Shown here: in pieces, positions 17,911 through 25,553 of the stretch
Position numbering within the stretch: the first letter of the stretch is position 1
How the letters are laid out: every line of letters starts with the position of its first letter
NCBI GenBank assembly: GCA_005776945.1
Contig: SXOB01000013.1
Span: forward strand, 1-36,315
Direction of reading: 5' to 3'
Origin: Pseudomonadota bacterium
GTDB lineage: Bacteria; Myxococcota_A; UBA796; GCA-2862545
DNA: 36,315 bases
Notes under the pieces: model-generated
The model's database searches: none
Seen by the model: the letters and a program-made list of their open reading frames with translations, nothing else
What the model was told of the DNA's origin: nothing
Made by a program: the position numbers and the translations under genes

Positions 17911-18941
17911 GCTTGCCCCTGCCCGTCGTGGGGGCCGTTCAGCCCGTCGACGGCGCGCTCGTCGACCGCTTCGGGCGGCGGCACACCTACCTGCGCGTCT
18001 CCGTGACGGACCGGTGCAACTACCGGTGCGTCTACTGCATGCCGAAGGAGGGCCTGGATTGGCTGCCGCGCGCCGACTTGCTCAGTTTCGAGGAGATCGA
18101 GCGCATCGCAGCGGTGTTCGTTCGCAACGGCGTGACCCGCATCCGGCTGACGGGTGGGGAGCCGACCGTGCGCCGCGGCCTCCCGGACCTCGTGAAGCGC
18201 CTCGGCGCGTTGCCTGGCCTCACGGACCTCGCGATGACCACGAACGGCCACGCCTTCGCGCCGATGGCAACCCGCCTTGCCGACGCCGGCCTGCGGCGAA
18301 TCAACGTGTCGATCGATGCGCTGGACCCGAGCCTGTTTTCGGAGCTCACCCGCGGCGGGAACGTCGCCAAGGTACTCGACGCCATCGCGGCGGCGCGCGC
18401 CGCCGGCATCGTCCCGATCAAGCTCAACTGCGTCGTGCTTCGCGGTCGCAACGAGTCCGAGGTCGCGTCGTTGGTCGAGGCCTTCGCGCCCCACGCGGCG
18501 GACACCGTCGTCCGCTTCATCGAGTACATGCCGTTCGACGGCAACGACGCCCGGCGCCACCACGTCCCAGTCGCCGAGATCCGGGAGCGGTTGGCCCAGC
18601 GCTTCGGCCTCGTCCCAAGCGACGCGCCGCGCCACGGGGGACCGGCGAAGCTCTACACGGTGCCGTCGACGGGCCAGCTCGTCGGCTTCATCTCTCCGAT
18701 CACCGAGCACTTCTGTGAGGCGTGCAACCGGCTCCGGCTTTCGGCCGACGGCCACCTCAGGACGTGCTTGTCGCGCGACAAGATGCCGAGCCTCCGGGAG
18801 GGACTTCGCGCCGGATGGACGGACGCGGAGCTCGAGACGGCGCTGCGCGGCGCCGTTTGGAACAAGGTCGCCGGCCACGAGGCCCACCTCGTCGAGGGGG
18901 CGAGGGCCTTCGAAGGCGTGATGACGCGTGTGGGCGGGTGA
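17907..18941 (+). CDS. moaA: GTP 3',8-cyclase, molybdenum cofactor biosynthesis protein A
   Basis: A 344-residue radical SAM enzyme catalysing the first step of molybdopterin synthesis from GTP together with MoaC. The SAM-cluster motif is C37-x3-C41-x2-C44 within DRCNYRCVYC. LTGGEPTVRRG, MTTNGH, INVSIDALDP and the C-terminal cluster region FCEACNRLRLSADGHLRTCL match the family. The conserved C-terminal GG is present (MTRVGG). The TTG start overlaps the mrp stop (TTGA), so translation is coupled; downstream alternatives would cut into the conserved N-terminus. No other moa, moe or mod genes are in the window, so the rest of the pathway must be elsewhere. Confidence 0.95.
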   Translation: MSLPLPVVGAVQPVDGALVDRFGRRHTYLRVSVTDRCNYRCVYCMPKEGLDWLPRADLLSFEEIERIAAVFVRNGVTRIRLTGGEPTVRRGLPDLVKRLGALPGLTDLAMTTNGHAFAPMATRLADAGLRRINVSIDALDPSLFSELTRGGNVAKVLDAIAAARAAGIVPIKLNCVVLRGRNESEVASLVEAFAPHAADTVVRFIEYMPFDGNDARRHHVPVAEIRERLAQRFGLVPSDAPRHGGPAKLYTVPSTGQLVGFISPITEHFCEACNRLRLSADGHLRTCLSRDKMPSLREGLRAGWTDAELETALRGAVWNKVAGHEAHLVEGARAFEGVMTRVGG

Positions 18942-19843
18942 ACGGCCCGACGGCGCCGCAGTGCACCTTCGACCAGCTCGTGGTGCTGTGCGCCATCCGA
19001 GACACGGGCTCGTTCGCGGCGGCGGCGGTAGCCACGCATCGCGTGCCATCGGCGGTGTCTTGGGCGATGCGAAACCTGGAGGAGAGCTGGGGGCTCACGC
19101 TCTTTGATCGGAGCCGCCGCTCGGTCGTTCTGACGCCAGATGGGCGCGTCCTCGCGGACCGTGCGGCGGCGCTGCTGGAGGAAGCGCGCCAGCTTGACGG
19201 GGCCGCGGCGCGATTGGCCGGGGGGTGGGAGGCCCAACTCACCATCGTCGTCGACGGCGCGTTGCCATTGGGCCCCATCCTCGATGCCATCGCCGTATTG
19301 TCGGCCCCCGACGTACCGACACGGGTGCGGCTGGACGTCGAGTACCAGGAGGGTGTGACGGACCGCCTGACGGGCGGAACGATCGCGTTGCACCTTGGCT
19401 TCGGTCCCCACGACGACACGGCGCCCTTCGACGTGACGCCGCTGCCCGACCTGCCGTTCGTGCTCGTGGCCGCGTCGTCCCACCCGTTGGCGGCCGGTCC
19501 CGTGACGGCTGACGACCTCGCGGCGGGGACCGACATCGTCGTGCGCGATTCCTCGCCTCGCTACGCAGCGAATCCCAAGGGCTCCTACGCAGGCGCTGCC
19601 AACGTCGTCTACGTGGGGGACTTCCATACCAAGCGCGTCGTTCTGCTCGCAGGGGGCGGCTTCGGCTGGATGCCCCTGCACCTCGTGGACGATGACTTGG
19701 GGTCCGGCCGGTTGTCCCGTTTGCAGGCCCAACCCCACGCGTTCACCTACCATCCGCGCCTCGTCGTTCGGCGCGACGCCATCCTCGGGCGCGCGGGGCG
19801 GTCCTTCGTCGCCTCCATGGCCGCCCTCGGTGGATCGCCCTGA
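18938..19843 (+). CDS. LysR-family transcriptional regulator
   Basis: A 301-residue regulator. An N-terminal winged helix (FDQLVVLCAIRDTGSFAAAA ... VPSAVSWAMRNLEE ... LFDRSRRSVVLTPDGR) is followed by a periplasmic-binding-like effector domain. GTG at 18938 overlaps the moaA stop (GTGA) and sets the helix-turn-helix at the usual distance from the N-terminus; a longer in-frame extension would lie wholly inside moaA. Third gene of mrp-moaA-lysR. LysR proteins usually bind T-N11-A type dyads, and a strong AT-rich palindrome begins 5 bp after its stop codon, so control of itself or of the downstream lipoprotein gene is possible. Effector unknown. Confidence 0.92.
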   Translation: MNGPTAPQCTFDQLVVLCAIRDTGSFAAAAVATHRVPSAVSWAMRNLEESWGLTLFDRSRRSVVLTPDGRVLADRAAALLEEARQLDGAAARLAGGWEAQLTIVVDGALPLGPILDAIAVLSAPDVPTRVRLDVEYQEGVTDRLTGGTIALHLGFGPHDDTAPFDVTPLPDLPFVLVAASSHPLAAGPVTADDLAAGTDIVVRDSSPRYAANPKGSYAGAANVVYVGDFHTKRVVLLAGGGFGWMPLHLVDDDLGSGRLSRLQAQPHAFTYHPRLVVRRDAILGRAGRSFVASMAALGGSP

Positions 19844-19847
19844 TCCG

Positions 19848-19870
19848 AATCATCAACTTTTTTGATGATT
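19848..19870. promoter_or_regulatory. Perfect 9-bp inverted repeat (operator or terminator)
   Basis: AATCATCAA, a 5-base CTTTT spacer, and TTGATGATT form a perfect dyad just after the lysR stop and 64 bp before the next gene. It is strikingly AT-rich for this genome. It contains an ATC-N-GAT dyad of the sort LysR proteins bind. As RNA it would make a hairpin, but with no T-run after it, so an operator seems at least as likely as a terminator. Confidence 0.5.
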
Positions 19871-19934
19871 GGCGTGCAATCGTTGCGTGTCCGGGCTCCC
19901 GGTCGGTTGGCTAGCTTTGAGGCGTGAGGCGAAG

Positions 19935-20858
19935 ATGACTCGGTTCTCGCTGGTTGCGCTCGCAGGTGCCTTCGGTTGTTCGGAGTATGGATACGACGCG
20001 GCTGCCGAACCTCCGGTGTTGACGGAGCCGACCAGCGAGGCGCCGACGGAGCCCCAGGATGCGCCGCCGGACGCGCCAGCGGATGAACCTGCCCCTGAGG
20101 ATCCGGACCTCGACCCGCCGACGGAAGCGCTGCCGCCGGAGGACGACTGCGAGGACACGAGCGACGTGATCTACGTGATCGACCGCGCCGAGGAGGCGCT
20201 CTACCTCTTCGACCCGGCGATGATGACGTTCACCCTCTTGGGCGGCCTGAACTGCCCGTGGGGCTCGTCCACGCCGGCGTCGATGGCCGTTTCGCGCGAA
20301 GGCATCGCCTTCGTTCGGGCCAGCGACAACAAGCTCTACGAGGTGGACCTCGTCGACCTGTCTTGCGAAAAGACCGACTACGGCAACGGCTCGTTCGGCG
20401 ACTTCGGCATGGGCTTTTCGACGGACGTCGCCGGAGGCTGGATCGACACGCTCTTCCTGGCCAACGAAGATCGGGTTGTGTCGCTCGACCTCGCGAGTTT
20501 CCAGACGTCGACGATCAACGACTTGCCGAGCCAGAGCGAATTGACTGGCGATGCGAATGGCGAGCTGTGGGCCTTCCTGCCGCTGAGCACGCCCGCCCAA
20601 CTCGTTCAGGTCGACAAGGACGGCGGTGCGCCGATCACGACGCTGCCCTTGCCCGGCTTTCCAGACGCTGGCGACATCGACACCTTTGCCTTCGCGACCT
20701 GGGGCGGCGACTTCTGGCTCTTCGTGCGCGAGTACGGGATGGGTCGGACCACGGACGTGTACCGGGTCACGCCCGACGGCGACATGACGCTCGTCTGGGA
20801 GGACTCTGGCCGCGACGTGGTCGGCGCGGGCGTCTCGACGTGTGCGCCGGCCGAGTAG
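19935..20858 (+). CDS. Lipoprotein with acidic linker and propeller-like repeats
   Basis: A 307-residue predicted lipoprotein: MTRFSLVALAGAFGC puts the lipid cysteine at residue 15. A Pro/Glu/Asp-rich linker runs to about residue 70. The remainder has repeated strand motifs reminiscent of a beta-propeller (DVIYVIDRAEEALYLFDPAM, GIAFVRASDNKLYEVDL, DTLFLANEDRVVSLDLASF, GELWAFLPLSTPAQLVQVDK, TTDVYRVTPDGDMTLVWED). No catalytic motif is seen. TAGCTT at 19912-19917, 17 nt before the ATG, may be a -10. It follows the lysR gene and its palindrome and may be regulated by it. It converges on dksA, 15 bp apart. Confidence 0.8.
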   Translation: MTRFSLVALAGAFGCSEYGYDAAAEPPVLTEPTSEAPTEPQDAPPDAPADEPAPEDPDLDPPTEALPPEDDCEDTSDVIYVIDRAEEALYLFDPAMMTFTLLGGLNCPWGSSTPASMAVSREGIAFVRASDNKLYEVDLVDLSCEKTDYGNGSFGDFGMGFSTDVAGGWIDTLFLANEDRVVSLDLASFQTSTINDLPSQSELTGDANGELWAFLPLSTPAQLVQVDKDGGAPITTLPLPGFPDAGDIDTFAFATWGGDFWLFVREYGMGRTTDVYRVTPDGDMTLVWEDSGRDVVGAGVSTCAPAE

Positions 20859-20873
20859 GGGGCGCTCCCCGGC

Positions 20874-21269
20874 TCAGAACACGCGCTTGCGGCGCTCGAG
20901 CTGTTCGGTCTCCGTCTTGCAGTCGATGCACAACGTGGCGACGGGGCGCGCCATGAGGCGGCCGTAAGAAATTTCGGCGCCGCAGGACTCGCAGGTGCCG
21001 TACTCGCCGTCGTGCATGCGCTCCAGCGCGCGACGGATCTTGCCGACGAGTTGCCGCTCGCGCTCGGCCATCCGCAGCGTGAAGTCGCGATTCGATTCGG
21101 TCACCGCCACGTCCAGCACGTCGGCATCGGGCGGGCGGACGTCGATGAGGTGGTTGACGGCCTCTTTGGACTGGCTGAGCAATGACTCGAGCTGCTCGTC
21201 GAGCAGCGCCTTGAGCGACAGCACCTCTTCGCGGGTGAGGTACTCGTCGTCAGGCAGGTTGTCGGCCAT
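20874..21269 (-). CDS. dksA: DksA/TraR-family RNA polymerase-binding regulator
   Basis: A 131-residue protein. The helical hairpin carries the acidic tip DADVLDVA (48-55), corresponding to the tip aspartates DksA inserts into the RNA polymerase secondary channel. The zinc finger is C93-x2-C96-x17-C114-x2-C117 (CESC ... CIDC), followed by a basic C-terminal helix. Size and spacing match DksA, which modulates rRNA and amino-acid promoters with ppGpp. GGAG lies 8 nt ahead of the ATG. It stands 3' of the NlpC/P60 lipoprotein gene on the same strand only in the sense of lying downstream of its neighbour's promoter side; no operon can be asserted. Confidence 0.92.
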   Translation of the reverse strand: MADNLPDDEYLTREEVLSLKALLDEQLESLLSQSKEAVNHLIDVRPPDADVLDVAVTESNRDFTLRMAERERQLVGKIRRALERMHDGEYGTCESCGAEISYGRLMARPVATLCIDCKTETEQLERRKRVF

Positions 21270-21317
21270 TGGGGGCTCTCCGGGCAGGGGGCGGCGTATC
21301 CGCGGCTGCCCTGGGCC

Positions 21318-21992
21318 TCAACCCGGGTATTCGACGGCGTTCGGTGGGACGGTCGCAAAGCCTCGCCAGAGTCCGCCGCTGAGCGACTTCGTGCCCTTCG
21401 GATCTCGCTTTCGCGAACTGCGCAGAACGTCGTTCCAGCGCTCGCCCGCAGGGCCGATCGCGACGTCGGGATGATGGAGGTTCATCCACAGGACGTCGCG
21501 TCCGACGCTCGTGCCGTCGTGCGCGAGTTGGATCGTCCCGTCGGGCCAGACGTCGATCACGATCGCGATGTGGGTGAGCTCATCGTCGGTACGACCGTTG
21601 CGATCGCGGTCGTAGGTGTCGTCGAAGAAGGCGAGGTCGCCGAGCTCGGGTTCTTTGCGTCGGTGGACGGCCCCAGCCGCGTCGGCCACCGCCCACAGGT
21701 CGCGCGTGCTGCCCCGCCAAGGCACGTCCACCGTCTGAAGGGCCGCCTCGACGAAGCCGCTACAATCGGCTCGGTAGCCGGCCTTCATCGGGCCGCTGAG
21801 GTTCCGCTCGGCGGCATTCGCAATGCGGTCGCCAAGCTCCCGATGAGCCCGCCTCTTGGCGGTGGGGGCGGCGGTTGCTGGGGCGGGTGCTGCCGATGCC
21901 GCAGGAACGTCCGATCGTCCGCGCACCGCCGCCAGGGGCCCCGGGACGCGGGGCACCGACGCTTGGCAAGCGAGGAGAAGGGCGAGGAACAC
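21318..21992 (-). CDS. NlpC/P60-like cysteine peptidase lipoprotein
   Basis: A 224-residue predicted lipoprotein. The start is a GTG at 21992 with an excellent GGGAGGAGG 6 nt upstream, giving MFLALLLAC with lipid cysteine at residue 9. An Ala/Pro linker runs to about 45. The NlpC/P60-type papain fold follows: catalytic Cys77 in ADCSGFVEAAL, GDLAFFDD near 118, and histidine 141 in THIAIVIDV. It likely cleaves or amidates peptidoglycan peptides, or acts on another amide, in the periplasm. A tract DRDRNGRTDDE between GDLAFF and the histidine resembles a calcium-binding loop. The gene is divergent from the carbamoyltransferase-like gene across 51 bp. Confidence 0.86.
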   Translation of the reverse strand: MFLALLLACQASVPRVPGPLAAVRGRSDVPAASAAPAPATAAPTAKRRAHRELGDRIANAAERNLSGPMKAGYRADCSGFVEAALQTVDVPWRGSTRDLWAVADAAGAVHRRKEPELGDLAFFDDTYDRDRNGRTDDELTHIAIVIDVWPDGTIQLAHDGTSVGRDVLWMNLHHPDVAIGPAGERWNDVLRSSRKRDPKGTKSLSGGLWRGFATVPPNAVEYPG

Positions 21993-22043
21993 GTGGAACC
22001 TCCTCCCGTTAGACGGGGCACCCTCCGACCGCAAGGGAACCCG
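21993..22043. promoter_or_regulatory. Short divergent promoter region
   Basis: Only 51 bp separate two divergent starts. CGTTAGACGGGG (from 22008) reads TAGACG on the plus strand (22010-22015) and GTCTAACG on the minus strand, so one AT-richer core may serve as the -10 area for both directions. The minus-strand ribosome site GGGAGGAGG lies just inside. No operator is evident. Confidence 0.3.
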
Positions 22044-23054
22044 ATGATCCACCTTGGCGTTGCCGACGGGCGGCTTCCTGCCGCAGCGGTCGCTGTTGAC
22101 GGCCACATCGTCGGGGCGGCGACGGGGCGCGACGCGTCCGGCGTGCCTTGGGATGCCATCGAAGCCGCCATGTTGCGCGCGGGGGTGGGGCCCGGAGACA
22201 TCGACGCGGTCGCTGTCGCGGGCCGATTCACCCACGTTGCGATGCGCCAGGGCCTGGGGGGCTCATGGTCGGACAGCGCAGGCGCGGTGGCGCAGACCCT
22301 GCTGCGGGCCACCGGGCTCGGGGCGGTTCAGGCCGACCAGACGGCCGAGCGCTGGGAGCGGGACCTTGCGGGCCGCGGCGTACGACCGCACCGGGTCACC
22401 TTCTTCGACGGCCTCGGATCGCTTGCCGAGGCCAGCTACCGTACGTGTCCGTTCGATGACGTCGCCATTCTCGTCGTGGAGCCGCTCGTCGACGGGCTCG
22501 TCGCCGGCGTCTTCCATGGCGTCTCGGGACAGGTGGACCGGGTCGCCGCCTACGGGCCACGGTCGACGTTCGCCTCCGTCGACCGGCAGCTGACCGCCGC
22601 CTTCGGCGCGCCCCTCGGGGCCGGGGCGCGCTTGGACGGACCCGCGACCGACGCCGACGACGACCTCGTTCCCGCCCTCGTGCGGAGCTTTTCGCGCGAA
22701 GGTTGGAGCTCCGGCTGGCAGGCCTTGGCCGCTGCGCCAGCGCAGGTGGCCGGACCCAGCGCGCGGGAAGCGCTCGCCGAATGGCTCGTGGAGCACGTGT
22801 CTACGGTCCTACCCGGGCTCTCGCTCGCGGTTGCGGGCCGCTGGTTCGGCGATGCGGGGCTCGTGGACGCCATGGCGTCCCGGCGGCCAGGCCTCCACGT
22901 GGGGCCGGCCGGCGGACCGGCGCGGGCCGCCATCGGCGCTGCCCTGCGCGCCGCCGGAGCGTCCCCCGACGTGCGTTCGGCTGCCGAGTGGGCGGACCTC
23001 GTCTCTGGCCGTGCCGCGGCGGGCGTCCAACCGGGCCCAGGTCCCAACCCATGA
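22044..23054 (+). CDS. Degenerate carbamoyltransferase-fold (NodU/TobZ N-domain-like) protein
   Basis: A 336-residue protein with the layout of the ASKHA-fold N domain of NodU/CmcH/TobZ carbamoyltransferases: it opens MIHLGVADGRLPAAAVAVDG, has AIEAAMLRAGVGPGDIDAVA, and later PFDDVAILVVEPLVDGLVAG, which corresponds to the family's PFDxAAVLxxDG. The family's HD near the N-terminus, the EER-type loop and the HHxxHAAS metal/catalytic histidines are not present; the last reads FDGLGSLAEAS. It is therefore probably not an active carbamoyltransferase of the known type. Start ATG 22044 with AAGGGA 6 nt ahead. Its stop overlaps larE (ATGA), so it is co-translated with a sulfur transferase for nickel-pincer cofactor. 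Function unknown. Confidence 0.7.
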   Translation: MIHLGVADGRLPAAAVAVDGHIVGAATGRDASGVPWDAIEAAMLRAGVGPGDIDAVAVAGRFTHVAMRQGLGGSWSDSAGAVAQTLLRATGLGAVQADQTAERWERDLAGRGVRPHRVTFFDGLGSLAEASYRTCPFDDVAILVVEPLVDGLVAGVFHGVSGQVDRVAAYGPRSTFASVDRQLTAAFGAPLGAGARLDGPATDADDDLVPALVRSFSREGWSSGWQALAAAPAQVAGPSAREALAEWLVEHVSTVLPGLSLAVAGRWFGDAGLVDAMASRRPGLHVGPAGGPARAAIGAALRAAGASPDVRSAAEWADLVSGRAAAGVQPGPGPNP

Positions 23055-23854
23055 ATGGGGATCTGGAGCGCTTGGTGGCCGCGATCGCGCCACACGGCAG
23101 TGCGCTGGTCGCCCTCTCCGGCGGCGTGGACAGCGCGCTGGTGGCTCGGGTTGCGCGACTCCACTTGCGCGGACGTATGGTGGCCATCACGGCGGTCGGG
23201 TCGACGATTCCAGAGGAAGAGGTCGCCATCGCCCGCGGGATGGCGGTGCGTTTCGGGTGGGAGCACCGCCTCGTCGACACGCGAGAGGTCGACCGTCCCG
23301 GCTACCGCGCGAATGCCGGCGATCGCTGCTTTCACTGCAAGAGCGCGCTGTTCGAGACGACGGAGGCGATCCGCGTGGAGGAGGGGCTTGCGGTCGTTTT
23401 GGACGGCACCTTGCCCGACGATCTGACGGGTCATCGCCCCGGGCACGTCGCCGCTCATGCGAACGGCGTGCGCCATCCGCTTGTGGAGGCGGGCCTGTCG
23501 AAGGGGCAGGTGCGCGAGTTGGCGCGCTCGCTCGATCTGCCCGTTTGGGACAAGCCCAGCTTTGCATGCCTTGGCAGTCGGTTCCCGCGAGGCACGGAGG
23601 TCACGGAAGCCAAGCTCCGTCGCGTCGACGTCGCGGAGCGCGCCCTCCGGGCAGAGGGCCTCAAGACGTTCCGCGTGCGTTGGCACGAGTTGGGCGACCG
23701 GGTGCTCGCGCGCGTCGAGGTCGCCGCCGCTGAAATTGCCATCGTCGCCCAGCCCGATGTCCGCAACCGGGTGGCCACCGCGATGCGTGGCGTGGGCGTC
23801 GACTGGGTGACCCTCGATCTGCTCGGCTACGGCCAGACGGCGGACGGATCGTGA
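23051..23854 (+). CDS. larE: LarE-type ATP-dependent sulfur transferase
   Basis: A 267-residue PP-loop protein. The ATP-binding SGGVDS motif is at 23-28. GDRCFHCKSAL gives Cys93 and Cys96, and FACLGSRFPRG gives Cys173 at the position of the sacrificial cysteine of lactobacillar LarE. LarE adenylates and then thiolates the pyridinium dicarboxylate mononucleotide made by LarB; LarC then inserts nickel. Having all three cysteines fits LarE members that bind a 4Fe-4S cluster and may not be consumed (family knowledge, not shown here). No larB or larC is in the window. Overlaps both neighbours by 4 nt. Confidence 0.9.
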   Translation: MNGDLERLVAAIAPHGSALVALSGGVDSALVARVARLHLRGRMVAITAVGSTIPEEEVAIARGMAVRFGWEHRLVDTREVDRPGYRANAGDRCFHCKSALFETTEAIRVEEGLAVVLDGTLPDDLTGHRPGHVAAHANGVRHPLVEAGLSKGQVRELARSLDLPVWDKPSFACLGSRFPRGTEVTEAKLRRVDVAERALRAEGLKTFRVRWHELGDRVLARVEVAAAEIAIVAQPDVRNRVATAMRGVGVDWVTLDLLGYGQTADGS

Positions 23855-24534
23855 GGCGTGCGCTTTGGGCCATTGTGGCCGTGTGGTTGCTGACGCTGCT
23901 CGTCATCCGGCTCGCCGTGACGCTTGTCCAGCAGGCTGGGGCGCCGTCGGTCCTGCTTGTCGTGGTGCCGATCCTGTTCGCCTGGGTGCCGGTGTGGGAC
24001 TGTTGGCGCCGTGGGGTCGACGAAGGCAGCTACCCGCTGACGCTGCCGCCCTTGGCCGTGTGGAAGCGCGGGCTCGTCGTGGCTGGCCTGACGTGCCTCG
24101 CCGTTCTGCCGCCTTGGGCTGTCGGCTACCACTATTGGCAGTCGCTGGCGTTTGGGCTCCATCCGATTCCGGGACGGTGGCCAGAGTGGGTGCTGTTTCT
24201 GGCGTTGTACCATTTCGCCGTGGTCGCGATTCCGGAGGAGATCTTCTACCGGGGGTACTTGCAGGCGCGACTCGACGAGGTCTTTGGCACGCCCTGGCGC
24301 GTCGGCGGCGCCGCCGTGGGGCATGGCTGGTGGGTTGCGTCGCTGCTGTTCGCGTTCGGTCACTCCGTGGTCGTTTGGCAATGGTGGCATTTCGCGATCT
24401 TCTTCCCAGGCCTCGTCTTTGGCTGGATGCGGGCCAAGACGTCCGACATCGCGGCGGGGTCCATCTTTCACGCCGTTTGCAACGTGACCGTGTCGATTCT
24501 CGACGTTCATTACGGCCTGATTCCGCCGAACTAG
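23851..24534 (+). CDS. CPBP-family intramembrane glutamic protease
   Basis: A 227-residue polytopic membrane protein with about 6-7 hydrophobic segments. CPBP/Abi motifs are intact: PEEIFYRGYL (Glu129, Glu130, Arg134), FAFGHS with His171, and HAVCNVT with His207 and Asn211. Members cleave prenylated or sorting-tag substrates within the membrane. In Myxococcota a subset (myxosortases) processes MYXO-CTERM surface proteins; this protein could be one, but no MYXO-CTERM tail is seen among the window's proteins. The GTG start overlaps the larE stop (GTGA). The three-gene overlap with larE and the carbamoyltransferase-like gene suggests co-expression rather than shared biochemistry. Confidence 0.9.
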   Translation: MRRALWAIVAVWLLTLLVIRLAVTLVQQAGAPSVLLVVVPILFAWVPVWDCWRRGVDEGSYPLTLPPLAVWKRGLVVAGLTCLAVLPPWAVGYHYWQSLAFGLHPIPGRWPEWVLFLALYHFAVVAIPEEIFYRGYLQARLDEVFGTPWRVGGAAVGHGWWVASLLFAFGHSVVVWQWWHFAIFFPGLVFGWMRAKTSDIAAGSIFHAVCNVTVSILDVHYGLIPPN

Positions 24535-24628
24535 TTCGCAAGGCGGCAGATCCGGGGCCGATGACGGGTTGCTGACGATGGGCCCCCTGTCCTCAGTGGT
24601 CATCTGCAATAAGGGGGCTCCGGCTGGG

Positions 24629-25519
24629 GTGTTCGTGGCGAGTTGTCCGTTCTGCGCGGCGCTGGTTTCGCAGGACCTTGTCACGTTCGGTGGCTCATGC
24701 CCGCGTTGTTTGGGCGCGATCCCAGGTGAGGAGGCACCCACCGACCCGGGCGAGGTCGTCAAGCGGGCCCATGCGAGCCGCGACGAAGCGACAGCGCGTC
24801 GGCGCCGCATCTTGCCGGTTCTCGTTGCGCTTCCGATCGTCGGCCTCGTCGCCATGGCCGCGATCGGCGTGTTGATGATGCCGAAGCCCGAAGTCGCGGT
24901 CATCGACTTCGACCTTCTCGAAGACTTCCCGATGCCAGAACTCGTTGCCCGTGCGCCCGGGGAGGCCCTGCCCGAAGGGTCCGCTGCGGAGGTCGTTCGC
25001 CCAGGCCCAGCGGTCGGTTCGGCCCCGGCTGCCGTCGGTGCGGGCGCGACGGGCGGCGCGGTGGTCGGTTCGCCGCAACAGACGGCGTCTGTGACCTCCA
25101 GCTCGCCAGACTCTGCCGCGGCGGCTGTGGCGGTCGCCGTGCCGACGCCGAAAGGGACGGCGCGCGGCGGGACCGTCGACCTCGGGCTGTCGCTCAAGGC
25201 CTCGCGCCGCAGCGAGGTCTACACCGACCCCGAGCAGATCACCGCCATGATCGCCACGCTCATGGAGGCCCAAGTGCCAACGGTCCAGGCCTGCTACGAG
25301 CGGCGTCTGCGCGCGGCCGAAGGCCTTGCGGGGCGGTGGCGCATCGCGTTTACGGTCACTCAAGAGGGGCGCGTTCGGGACGCGACCGCCACGGGCGTCG
25401 ACCAGGTGGACGCGGAGTTGGAGTCCTGTATCGTCGAGCGAGTCGGGACCTGGCGCTTCGACCGGATCGTCGCGGATCAGCCGGTTCAACGCAGCCTTCG
25501 GTTCGCCCCAAGGAACTGA
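24629..25519 (+). CDS. Zinc-ribbon, single-TM protein with AgmX/PglI C-terminal (TonB-like) domain
   Basis: About 296 residues. A zinc ribbon at the N-terminus (SCPFC ... SCPRC) should be cytoplasmic. A transmembrane helix follows at about 65-85 (ILPVLVALPIVGLVAMAAIG), then an Ala/Val/Pro-rich periplasmic spacer, then the AgmX/PglI-like domain (VPTVQACYERRL ... WRIAFTVTQEGRVRDATATG ... SCIVERVGTWRF). Its two cysteines (ACYE and SCI) are the conserved pair. Such proteins occur widely in Myxococcota, some tied to gliding motility. The start is uncertain: GTG 24629 puts the ribbon at the N-terminus, but ATG 24578 or TTG 24569 are in frame. Nearby hydrolase follows 34 bp downstream. Confidence 0.8.
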   Translation: MFVASCPFCAALVSQDLVTFGGSCPRCLGAIPGEEAPTDPGEVVKRAHASRDEATARRRRILPVLVALPIVGLVAMAAIGVLMMPKPEVAVIDFDLLEDFPMPELVARAPGEALPEGSAAEVVRPGPAVGSAPAAVGAGATGGAVVGSPQQTASVTSSSPDSAAAAVAVAVPTPKGTARGGTVDLGLSLKASRRSEVYTDPEQITAMIATLMEAQVPTVQACYERRLRAAEGLAGRWRIAFTVTQEGRVRDATATGVDQVDAELESCIVERVGTWRFDRIVADQPVQRSLRFAPRN

Positions 25520-25553
25520 CGCGGGCGGCGCGATAACGCCTCTCGGGCGGTCC

